A stretch of 64,000 nt of DNA from Alphaproteobacteria bacterium. Its GTDB lineage: Bacteria; Pseudomonadota; Alphaproteobacteria; Micropepsales; Micropepsaceae. The stretch covers positions 1 to 64,000 of the forward strand of contig JAJPHG010000020.1 of the NCBI GenBank assembly GCA_021325375.1, written 5' to 3'. The translations under genes were made by a program, and so were the position numbers. Under the pieces are notes generated by a model that saw only the letters and a program-made list of their open reading frames with translations, ran no database searches and was not told where the DNA came from. Positions 34,049 to 41,580 of the stretch are shown here, in pieces. Numbering within the stretch: position 1 is the first letter of the stretch; the number at the start of each line of letters is the position of its first letter.

Positions 34049-35110
34049 ATGTCGTTGGGTTCACCCGCCCGGCTTGCAGTGTTTGCCGTGGCCATTGCAT
34101 CTCTGCCGTCATTGCCGGCTTCGGCCGATCAGGCCGCGAGCCCGCCGGGCGGCACGCTGCTCACGCTCATCAACGGCTGGGAGGCCTATCGCGGCTCACC
34201 GAAGCCGGAGATCTTCGCCTACAAGGGCATCGTTCACCTGAAAGGCGCGATCAAGGAGCCCACCGGCTCGAACAACGAGCCCTTCATCGTCCCCGTGCCG
34301 TTCCGGCCCGCCGCGACCGTCGCCGTCAAGCTGGACCTCTGCGACGCCGAAAACGGCGTGCTGATCATAGCACCCGACGGCAGCACCGACATCGGGTCCG
34401 AGGACAACGGGAGCGATCCGACATGCTTCACCTCGCTCGATGGCGTGACCTATTCGATGGCCGCCGACGGATACCATACGCTCACGCTCAGAAAGGGCTG
34501 GCAGCACTTCGGCAGCGACGGCGCTGCCGTGCCCGCCGTGCGCGCTGTCGGCAACATCGTGCATTTCCAAGGCGCGATGGCGAACGGCACCAGCCCCGCC
34601 GCGTTCGTGCTGCCCGCGGCGCTGCGCCCGCAATCGACCGTCTGGATTGCGCTCGATATGGCCTTTTCCACCAACGGGCGCATCGGCATCCACCCCGACG
34701 GCACCGTGGACGTGCAGGCGCAGTCCGATTTCTCGGCGGCGCAGACCTTTACCTCGCTGGACGGGGCCGCCTTCGCCCTCGACACGACCGGCTTCACGGC
34801 GCTGACGCTGATCAACGGCTGGCGTCCCGACACGGCGGACGGAACGGCGACCCCAAGCGTGCGCGTGGATCATGATGTCGTCGAGTTCCAGGGCGCAATC
34901 ACACAGAGCAGCGGAAGCAGCGACAATCCGTTCGTCCTGCCGCCCGGAATGCGGCCGGCCAAGACCGTCTGCCTGGCGGTGGACATGGGCCAAGCCGTGA
35001 ACGGGCGCCTGCAGATCGCGCCCGACGGCACCGTCTCTCTTCTGGCGGAGCAGGGCGTCAGCGATCCGTTCGCTTTCGTGTCGCTCGACGGAGTTTCTTT
35101 CCGCCTCTAG
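34049..35110 (+). CDS. Secreted triple-repeat protein 1 of tandem array (phage-fibre-like modules)
   Basis: 353 aa; signal peptide about residues 1-28. Three ~100-residue modules follow, each running NGW or KGW, then IVH(L/F)-x-GA(I/M), PF-x-(V/L)P-x3-RPA, NG-x-(L/I)-I-x-PDG and closing (F/V)TSLDG-x-x-(Y/F). This layout recalls the receptor-binding beta-sandwich at the end of phage tail-fibre proteins. Module 1 has a Cys pair (DLCDAENG and TCFTSLDG); module 2 has none. ATG after GAGGAGG. It is the first of three adjacent paralogues. Function unknown; a ligand- or glycan-binding surface protein is inferred. Confidence 0.75.
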   Translation: MSLGSPARLAVFAVAIASLPSLPASADQAASPPGGTLLTLINGWEAYRGSPKPEIFAYKGIVHLKGAIKEPTGSNNEPFIVPVPFRPAATVAVKLDLCDAENGVLIIAPDGSTDIGSEDNGSDPTCFTSLDGVTYSMAADGYHTLTLRKGWQHFGSDGAAVPAVRAVGNIVHFQGAMANGTSPAAFVLPAALRPQSTVWIALDMAFSTNGRIGIHPDGTVDVQAQSDFSAAQTFTSLDGAAFALDTTGFTALTLINGWRPDTADGTATPSVRVDHDVVEFQGAITQSSGSSDNPFVLPPGMRPAKTVCLAVDMGQAVNGRLQIAPDGTVSLLAEQGVSDPFAFVSLDGVSFRL

Positions 35111-35210
35111 TACCCCGTTTTCGAAAGGCGGAGAGAACGGCGCGGCGCGGGCCGGGTGACCCGCGCCGCGCGCGCCCACGAAAATCCATCCCGATCACCA
35201 GGAGAGTCGA

Positions 35211-36236
35211 ATGCCGCTGCGCACTTTCGCGTTCGCCGTTGGAGCGATCGCTCTACTCATGTCGCCGCCCGCAGCCGTCGCCGGACCGGTCAAGCTGGAT
35301 CTGATGCACGGCTGGAAGAACATCAAAGGCTCGCCCGCGGCCGCGATCTCGGCCTACAAGGGCATCGTCCATCTCCAAGGCGCGATCACGCAGGCGAGCG
35401 GCACGGACACGGAGCCGTTCGTCGTGCCGGCCGCGTTCCGGCCGCAGGCCGAGGTGATCCTCAAGGTGGACCTCTGCAACGCGAGCAACGGCCGTATCCT
35501 CATCAATCCCGACGGCACGACCGCCATCGATGCTCAGTTCGACTACAGCGACGCGCAATGCCTCACCTCGCTGGACGGCGTGACCTATGCGTTGGACGGC
35601 AGCAGCTACAAGCCGCTCAAGCTCAGGAACGGCTGGAAGCCTTACGGATTCGAGACCGCGCCGCCGGCGGTGCATGCCGTAGGCTCCATCGTGCATCTCG
35701 CAGGCGCCATGACGGGGGGCAAAAGCGGCGCCGCGTTCGTGCTGCCGGCGGCATTGCGGCCGCAGGCTTCGGTCTACATCCCCTTGGACCTGGTCAACGC
35801 GAGCAACGGACGGCTCGTCGTCTTCCCGGACGGGACGGTGTCGGTCGAAGGCGAGCTCAGTTTCCAGGACGCGAAGAACTTCACCTCGCTCGACGGCGCG
35901 TTCTATTCGCTCGACACGACCGGCTTCACGCCGCTCGCGCTGGCCAACGGCTGGACGAACCAACCCTCGGCCGCGCCCGCCGGCGTGCGCCTCGATCATG
36001 GCGTGGTCGAGTTCCAAGGCGCGATCACCGCGCCGACCGGCTCCAGCGTGCACCCGTTCCAGCTGCCCGTGGGCTTCAGACCTTCAAAGGGGGTCTATGT
36101 CGCGGTCGACATGTGCGACGCGACCAACGGCAGGCTCTTCGTCGATCCGTCGGGAGACGTTAGCGTCCAGGCGGAGAGCGACATCGACAACGCGACCTGC
36201 TTCACGTCGCTGGAAGGTGTCTCGTTCCATCTTTGA
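35211..36236 (+). CDS. Secreted triple-repeat protein 2 of tandem array
   Basis: 341 aa; signal peptide about residues 1-24. Same architecture as its neighbours: three modules opening with HGWKNIKGS, NGWKPYGFE and NGWTNQPSA and closing with LTSLDGVTYA, FTSLDGAFYS and FTSLEGVSFHL. Cys pairs occur in modules 1 (DLCNASNG / AQCLTSLDG) and 3 (DMCDATNG / ATCFTSLEG) but not in module 2. AGGAGAG precedes the ATG. It lies 100 bp after paralogue 1 with a GC-rich inverted stretch between (GGCGCGGCGCGGGCC...). Confidence 0.75.
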   Translation: MPLRTFAFAVGAIALLMSPPAAVAGPVKLDLMHGWKNIKGSPAAAISAYKGIVHLQGAITQASGTDTEPFVVPAAFRPQAEVILKVDLCNASNGRILINPDGTTAIDAQFDYSDAQCLTSLDGVTYALDGSSYKPLKLRNGWKPYGFETAPPAVHAVGSIVHLAGAMTGGKSGAAFVLPAALRPQASVYIPLDLVNASNGRLVVFPDGTVSVEGELSFQDAKNFTSLDGAFYSLDTTGFTPLALANGWTNQPSAAPAGVRLDHGVVEFQGAITAPTGSSVHPFQLPVGFRPSKGVYVAVDMCDATNGRLFVDPSGDVSVQAESDIDNATCFTSLEGVSFHL

Positions 36237-36374
36237 ATGGTGAACGGCGATGTCGCTGCAGTCCGCGAGGGATGTCGCCCCAGCCCAAGACTTCACGGCG
36301 GCGGGACGTTAGGTCATCGCCAACGCAGCTCACCCGCACGATCGCCCGAGTCTGCCAACGAAAAGGAGCATGGG

Positions 36375-37454
36375 ATGTTTTTGAGTTCACAACTCCGGCG
36401 ACTCGCTTTCGCGGCCGCCGGCTCGGGATTGGTCTTGCTGTCCGGCACGGTGTTCGCGGCGGATCAAGCGAGCGCAGCGGGCGTCGCAAAGCTCACCTTG
36501 ATCAATCAATGGAAGCCCTATCGCGGCTCGGCAGTCCCGTCGCTCCTGTCGTATCAGGGCATCGTCCATCTCAGGGGCGCGATCAGGAGCAGGTCCGGCG
36601 GTTCGGCGCAGCCGTTCCAGATCCCCGCGCTGTACCGGCCGGTGAAAGACGTCTTCGTGAAGACCAGTCTCTGCGACGACGTCAATGGGGAGCTCGACAT
36701 CGCCCCCGACGGCAGCGTGTCCATCAAGACCGAGGGCGGCGGCGGTCTCAGCCCGGCGGCATGCTTCACCTCGCTTGACGGCGTGAGCTATGCGGTCGAC
36801 GCGACCGGCAACGGCTCCACGACGCTGACACTGCTGAACAGCTGGGTGCCGTATTCCGACGGCGATCCCAGCGATCCCGTGGCGCCGGCGGCTCATAGCA
36901 TCGGCAATGTCGTGTATCTCGAAGGCGCGATGATGAACGGTTCGACCGGCGCGGCCTTCAAGATGCCGGAGAACAAGCGCCCGCAGATGACGGTCTATCT
37001 TCCGCTCAACACAGGCTCCTCCGAGCCCGGGCAGATCGTCATCAATCCCGACGGCACGGTGAACGTGGTGTCCCCGTTCGGCTTCAACCTGGCGCAACAG
37101 ATGACCTCGCTCGACGGCGCGGCCTATTCCCTCAACACGTCGGGCTTCACGCCGCTCGGGCTGGCCGCCGGTTGGACGGGAACGACCGATACGGCCGAGC
37201 CGGCTGCGCGTCTCGCCCATGGCGTGGTTCTGTTCCAGGGCGCGATGCGCAACATCGGCACCACCAACACCGCCTTCTACCTGCCCACGGAGATGGTTCC
37301 CAAGAAAACGGTCTATGTTCCCGTGACGTTGTGCAATGGCGCCAACGGACGGCTGCAGATCAACACGGACGGCAGCGTCGTCGTCGAGGCGGAGAACGAC
37401 ATCTCGAACGCCTACTGCATGACGTCGATCGAAGGCGCGTCCTACTCCCTCTGA
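36375..37454 (+). CDS. Secreted triple-repeat protein 3 of tandem array
   Basis: 359 aa; signal peptide about residues 1-31. Modules open with NQWKPYRGS, NSWVPYSDG and AGWTGTTDT and close with FTSLDGVSYA, MTSLDGAAYS and MTSIEGASYSL. Cys pairs again occur in modules 1 (SLCDDVNG / AACFTSLDG) and 3 (TLCNGANG / AYCMTSIEG). The ATG at 36375 follows AAAAGGAGCATGGG; an ATG at 36370 is out of frame. Its modules match those at the same position in the other two proteins more closely than each other, so the three-module unit predates gene duplication. Confidence 0.75.
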   Translation: MFLSSQLRRLAFAAAGSGLVLLSGTVFAADQASAAGVAKLTLINQWKPYRGSAVPSLLSYQGIVHLRGAIRSRSGGSAQPFQIPALYRPVKDVFVKTSLCDDVNGELDIAPDGSVSIKTEGGGGLSPAACFTSLDGVSYAVDATGNGSTTLTLLNSWVPYSDGDPSDPVAPAAHSIGNVVYLEGAMMNGSTGAAFKMPENKRPQMTVYLPLNTGSSEPGQIVINPDGTVNVVSPFGFNLAQQMTSLDGAAYSLNTSGFTPLGLAAGWTGTTDTAEPAARLAHGVVLFQGAMRNIGTTNTAFYLPTEMVPKKTVYVPVTLCNGANGRLQINTDGSVVVEAENDISNAYCMTSIEGASYSL

Positions 37455-37523
37455 CACCCCCTTGTCGGAGGCGGCAGGTGCGGCGCGGGTCACAGGGTAG
37501 AGCCCGCGCCGCGCGTGCCGGCG

Positions 37524-37667
37524 TCAGCGAACTGGCGGTGGCGGCGGTGTGTGGATGCCGCCGCCGATCTGCCAGGGGAACTCGCCGAGCGGCCCGGCGG
37601 CAGCGGAGATGCTCGCCGCCATCAGGATGCATGCGGCCATCACGAGTGCAGTTCTCATGCGGTTCAT
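37524..37667 (-). CDS. Very small secreted protein
   Basis: 47 aa with GGAG 8 nt before the ATG at 37667. Residues 1-24 form a signal peptide (MAACILMAASISAAA core); the mature part would be only about 23 residues, ending GGGIHTPPPPPVR. No family recognised. It is convergent with the third triple-repeat gene and could be a processed peptide or a fragment. Confidence 0.5.
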   Translation of the reverse strand: MNRMRTALVMAACILMAASISAAAGPLGEFPWQIGGGIHTPPPPPVR

Positions 37668-37764
37668 GGCGTTACTCCCTCGACACGCCCTTGAAGCTTG
37701 CCGCGAAATTGTCGCCAAAACCTGTCACGAACCCTTGATACACGCGGTTGTGTAAGCGTGGATC

Positions 37765-37892
37765 ACCCTCCCCTTGAGGGAGGGTCGAAAACGCGAAGCG
37801 TTTTCGGGGAGGGGTGAGCAAGACGGTTACCCCTCCCCGAAATTTGCTTCGCTGCGCTCCGCAAATTGTCGACCCTCCCTCAAGGGGAGGGT
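37765..37892. repeat. Long palindromic repeat, family A, copy 5
   Basis: 128-bp nested palindrome with intact outer arms, inner hairpin AAACGCGAAGCGTTT and inner arms CGGGGAGGGGT / ACCCCTCCCCG. It lies about 58 bp upstream of the beta-helix gene start. Confidence 0.92.
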
Positions 37893-37950
37893 GGGAGAGT
37901 GTCGCACTTTGTGACAGACTGCCTCCCGCGACCGCGCGGAGCGCCGAAGC

Positions 37951-39360
37951 ATGCGGACCATCGCAGCATTCGCGATCCTGGCGTCGCTCGCCGCGCCTGC
38001 GCAGGCCGTCACGGTGACGCTTTCGCCGGGCGACGACATCCAGGCGGCGGTCGACGGACATCCTGCGGGCACCACCTTCACGCTGGGCGTGGGCGTCTAT
38101 CGCATCCAATCGGTGACGCCCAAGAGCGACGACGTCTTCACCGGCGCGGACGGCGCGATCCTGGACGGCGCCAACCTGCTCGAGACGTTCGACCGCGACG
38201 GCGCTCTCTACGTCGCGCGCAACCAGCCGATCGATCCGAACACGATGGTGCACGGCGTCTGCCGCAGGGGATTCCCACGCTGCGGCTATCCCCAGGACCT
38301 CTATTTCGACGGCCGGCCGCTGCGCGCCGTCGCCAAGAAGGCGAAGGTGAAGCCGGGCACGTTCTTCTATGACTACGGCAATGACGCGGTCTATTTCGCC
38401 GACGATCCTTCGGGCCACACGGTCGAGCTCGGCTATCGCCCCTTCGCGTTCGGCGGCAAGGCCAAGAGCGTCACGGTCCAGAACCTCAGAATCGAGAACT
38501 ATGCCTGCGCCGACCAGCAAGGCGCGATCGGCGATCAGGGCCAGGGCAAGGAATGGGAGATCACCGGCAACGAGGTGCTGTGGAACCACGGCGTCGGCGT
38601 CGTCATGCCGCCCGGCAGCGAGCTCAAGAACAATTACATCCACCACAACGGCGAGATGGGCGCCGGCGCGGGTGCCGGCAGCGGCACCGTTTCGGACAAT
38701 GAGATCGCCTTCAACGTCTGGAACGGCACCGACTGCACCTGGGAATGCGGCGGCGTCAAATGGGCGCAAGTCACCGAGTGGTTCGTGCTGGACAACTACG
38801 TCCACGACAATCAGGGCGACGGGCTGTGGGCCGACATCGACTCCGAGCAGATGCTGTTCAAGGGCAACCGCATCGAGAACAACCTCTACGCCGGCATCTC
38901 CATCGAGATCAGCAGCCACGCGGTCGTCGACGGCAACAGCTTCAAGGGCAACGGTGCGACGGCTTTCAACTGGGGCTGGGACGGGCAGGTGCAGATCCAG
39001 AACTCGTCGGCGGTCGAGGTCGAGAACAACACGCTGGTGCTCGATCCGGCGGCGGGCGGCAACGGCATCGTCATCATCCAGCAGAACCGCGGCCGCACGA
39101 ACATGCCCAAGGGCAACCTGATCCACGACAACGACGTCACGCTGGCGGGTGGCGAGGGTGCCATCGCGGGCTGGTTCGCGGATTTCAAGCCGAACAAGTT
39201 CTCGCCGAGCAACACGTTCGACAACGACCACTACCACGTCTACGCGACGGACGGCGCGTTCTGGGCGCCGAACGGCTGGACCGGCTTCGCCGCTTGGCAG
39301 GCGACAGGGCAGGACGCACATTCGACGCTGGACGGGACATTAAAACTGCGCACTCCCTGA
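37951..39360 (+). CDS. Secreted right-handed beta-helix protein
   Basis: 469 aa; signal peptide about residues 1-19. From about residue 155 on, repeated short turns (ITGNEVLWNHGVGVV, LKNNYIHHNGE, FKGNRIENNLYAGISI, VDGNSFKGNG, VENNTLVLD) form a parallel beta-helix of the pectate-lyase/NosD type. Such proteins are polysaccharide lyases or surface adhesins; no catalytic set is evident. The last codon and stop (CCC TGA) fall within a remnant of repeat family A, so the C-terminus may have been trimmed by the element. Confidence 0.82.
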   Translation: MRTIAAFAILASLAAPAQAVTVTLSPGDDIQAAVDGHPAGTTFTLGVGVYRIQSVTPKSDDVFTGADGAILDGANLLETFDRDGALYVARNQPIDPNTMVHGVCRRGFPRCGYPQDLYFDGRPLRAVAKKAKVKPGTFFYDYGNDAVYFADDPSGHTVELGYRPFAFGGKAKSVTVQNLRIENYACADQQGAIGDQGQGKEWEITGNEVLWNHGVGVVMPPGSELKNNYIHHNGEMGAGAGAGSGTVSDNEIAFNVWNGTDCTWECGGVKWAQVTEWFVLDNYVHDNQGDGLWADIDSEQMLFKGNRIENNLYAGISIEISSHAVVDGNSFKGNGATAFNWGWDGQVQIQNSSAVEVENNTLVLDPAAGGNGIVIIQQNRGRTNMPKGNLIHDNDVTLAGGEGAIAGWFADFKPNKFSPSNTFDNDHYHVYATDGAFWAPNGWTGFAAWQATGQDAHSTLDGTLKLRTP

Positions 39361-39371
39361 GGGAGGGTTGG
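39353..39371. repeat. Family A repeat remnant providing a stop codon
   Basis: CTCCCTGAGGGAGGGT matches one arm of family A (CTCCCCTTGAGGGAGGGT) with 2 nt missing. The TGA in the arm is the stop codon of the beta-helix gene. Confidence 0.55.
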
Positions 39372-39424
39372 GCCGGCGCGGCACTTTGTGGCAGATTTCC
39401 CGCTCACGATTTCAAGGAGCGATC

Positions 39425-39937
39425 ATGCGTAGAAGTTTGCGGATCACGGGCGCCGTCACGGTTCTGGGTGCGGCGGCGCTGGCCACGGCGGCGATGGCGG
39501 CGGTGGGCATAGGCAAGGCGGGGCTTTGGGAAGTCACGACCCATGCCGACATGAGCGGGGTGATGGCGAACATCACGCCCGAGCAGCGCGCCAAGATGAA
39601 GGCGGCAGGCATCCAGATGCCGGAGAACAACACCTTCACCATGACCCATTGCGTGACGGCGGCAGAGGTGGGCCAGTTCAAGCCGCCGCCGATGGGCCGT
39701 CCCGGCCACGAGAAGGACTGCAACGTGGCGAACCTCAAGACCACGTCCAATAGCGCGAGCGCGGACCTGGTCTGCACCAGTGGGCGCATGAAAGGCGGCC
39801 ACTTCTCGCTCGTCTACGACTCGCCGGAGCACTATGCCGGCAAGGTCACGATGAACGCCGCCGCCGAAGGCCATCCCGTCGTGTCGACCATAACCTTCGA
39901 GGCGAAATGGCTGTCGGCGGACTGCAAGGCGCATTAG
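39425..39937 (+). CDS. DUF3617 family periplasmic protein
   Basis: 170 aa; signal peptide about residues 1-25. The mature part begins GIGKAGLWEVTTHADM and carries TMTHCVTAAEV and KDCNVANLKTTSNSASADLVC, the DUF3617 pattern with paired cysteines. Function unknown. AAGGAG lies before the ATG at 39425. Its last 31 nt overlap the start of the Sir2 gene in another frame. Confidence 0.85.
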   Translation: MRRSLRITGAVTVLGAAALATAAMAAVGIGKAGLWEVTTHADMSGVMANITPEQRAKMKAAGIQMPENNTFTMTHCVTAAEVGQFKPPPMGRPGHEKDCNVANLKTTSNSASADLVCTSGRMKGGHFSLVYDSPEHYAGKVTMNAAAEGHPVVSTITFEAKWLSADCKAH

Positions 39938-40665
39938 CGCTGCGCGCGCTGCTGGACGGCGCGCGGCGCGTCGTGGTGTTCACGGGGGCGGGGATCTCGA
40001 CGGAGTCGGGCATCCCCGATTTCCGCTCGCCGGGCGGCATCTGGACGCGCATGGCGCCGATCGACTTCCGCGATTTCGTCGGCTCGGCCGAGATGCGCCG
40101 CGAAGCGTGGCGCCGGCGCTTCGCGATGGAGGAGCAGTTGGCACTGGCGCGTCCGAACGCGGGGCACGAAGCGGTCGCGGCGCTGGTGGCCCAGGGCCGC
40201 GCGAGCCACGTCATCACCCAGAACATCGACAACCTGCACCAGGATTCCGGCGTGCCGGAAGACAAGGTGATCGAGATCCACGGCAACACGCGCTATGCCA
40301 AATGCCTGGAGTGCGGCGCGCGCATGGAGCTCGCGCCCATCCGCGCCCATTTCGAGGCGCATGGCGACCCGCCGGACTGCGAGGTGTGCTCCGGCATCGT
40401 CAAGACCGCGACGATCTCCTTCGGCCAGGCGATGCCGGAGCTCGAGATGGCGCGCGCGGAAGCCGCGACCTTGGCCTGCGACCTGTTCCTGGTGCTCGGC
40501 TCTTCGCTGGTGGTCTATCCCGCCGCGGGCTTCCCGCTGCTCGCCAAGCGCAACGGCGCCAAGCTCGCCATCGTCAACCGCGAGCCCACCGAGCAGGACG
40601 GCCACGCCGACCTCGTGATCCACGACTCCATCGGCAAGGTGATGCGTGAGGCGGTCGAGTTTTAG
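39907..40665 (+). CDS. NAD-dependent protein deacylase, Sir2 family
   Basis: 252 aa sirtuin removing acyl groups from lysines. The NAD site GAGISTESGIPDFR, the TQNIDNLH strand, catalytic His125 (IHGNT) and a Zn site of Cys133, Cys136, Cys158 and Cys161 (CLEC, CEVC) are all present. The ATG at 39907, with GAGGCGAA just upstream, lies inside the DUF3617 gene, an overlap of 31 nt. Its end overlaps the convergent membrane protein gene by 4 nt. Confidence 0.93.
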   Translation: MAVGGLQGALALRALLDGARRVVVFTGAGISTESGIPDFRSPGGIWTRMAPIDFRDFVGSAEMRREAWRRRFAMEEQLALARPNAGHEAVAALVAQGRASHVITQNIDNLHQDSGVPEDKVIEIHGNTRYAKCLECGARMELAPIRAHFEAHGDPPDCEVCSGIVKTATISFGQAMPELEMARAEAATLACDLFLVLGSSLVVYPAAGFPLLAKRNGAKLAIVNREPTEQDGHADLVIHDSIGKVMREAVEF

Positions 40666-41411
40666 CGCCGCGCCCGCGCCAGCGAATCCGCCACCACCCA
40701 GGCCGCGCCGACGAGGGCGAGGTTGAGCGCGTTCTCGCTCCACCAGAAACGGGTCGGCGTGGCGAGCAGCATCGGGATATGCACCAGTGGCGTGAAGGAT
40801 GCGTACATCACCGTAAGAAGGATCGCGGCGAGGCGCGCCTGGATGCCGGTGATGATCGCGACACCGGCCGCGATATGGAAGACGCCGGTCGCATAGCCCC
40901 AGAACAGCTGGCTCGGCGGCAGCCAATGCGGGATCAGCGGCGCGGTCATGTTCATGTAGACGAAATGCGCGCCGCCGAACAGGATCGCGCAGACGCCGAA
41001 CGCGATGCGCGCCGCGCGCGTGAGCCGCTCGGCGCGGCCTGCGTCGATCCCGGCGGTCGCGGCGTAGACGATCAGGGCGCCAGCCGCGAGCGCGAGCTGC
41101 TCGGCCATGTTGCTGTAGAGGCCGTACTCGCGGTATTGCGTGAACACGAACCGTCCGTCCATCAGCACCACGACGACGAGCGCGTAGTAAACCGCGAGCG
41201 CCATCGCGGCCCACGCGGCCGTGCGCTGCCACAAGAGCCCCGAGCCTCCCGCGAACAGGAACACGCCCGCCGCATAGGCAAGCGCGGTGTGCATCGGAAG
41301 ATCCTTCGGCGCGGGCTGTCCCGGCACGAAATCGCCCCAGACGAGGCAGACCAGCGCGATCGCCACCACGCCCAGGCCCAATACGTACCGGCCGAATTTT
41401 CCCGTGATCAT
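40662..41411 (-). CDS. Multi-pass membrane protein, DoxX-like
   Basis: 249 aa, mostly hydrophobic, with about seven predicted membrane helices. It looks like a tandem of two four-helix DoxX/DUF4345-like units: the C-terminal half carries FGGAHFVYMNMTAPLIPHWL and GVFHIAAGVAIITG. Such proteins are often near redox or stress genes; function unknown. The start is the ATG at 41411. Confidence 0.75.
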   Translation of the reverse strand: MITGKFGRYVLGLGVVAIALVCLVWGDFVPGQPAPKDLPMHTALAYAAGVFLFAGGSGLLWQRTAAWAAMALAVYYALVVVVLMDGRFVFTQYREYGLYSNMAEQLALAAGALIVYAATAGIDAGRAERLTRAARIAFGVCAILFGGAHFVYMNMTAPLIPHWLPPSQLFWGYATGVFHIAAGVAIITGIQARLAAILLTVMYASFTPLVHIPMLLATPTRFWWSENALNLALVGAAWVVADSLARARR

Positions 41412-41580
41412 GCCCCTCAAGCCTCTTTGCCGCCGCGCGAGCATAGAGCCGCCGCGCCGGGCTGCGTGTTCACCACTGCGTTAGCGGCGTGGGAACCGAA
41501 AAACCCCTATGATTTCAAGGTCTTTCAACCGGCCGCCTCCGCATTATCGTTCTGTTCAAGCGTTCGAGGCTCTAGTATGG

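Noticed and set aside
34049..37454. Prophage remnant, because modules resemble tail-fibre domains
   Set aside because: Each gene has its own signal peptide and ribosome site; no integrase, capsid, tail or lysis gene is present nearby.
11459..37892. CRISPR array built from the repeated CCCTCCCCTTGAGGGAGGG units
   Set aside because: Copies are kilobases apart with no regular spacers and no cas genes; each unit is a large nested palindrome.
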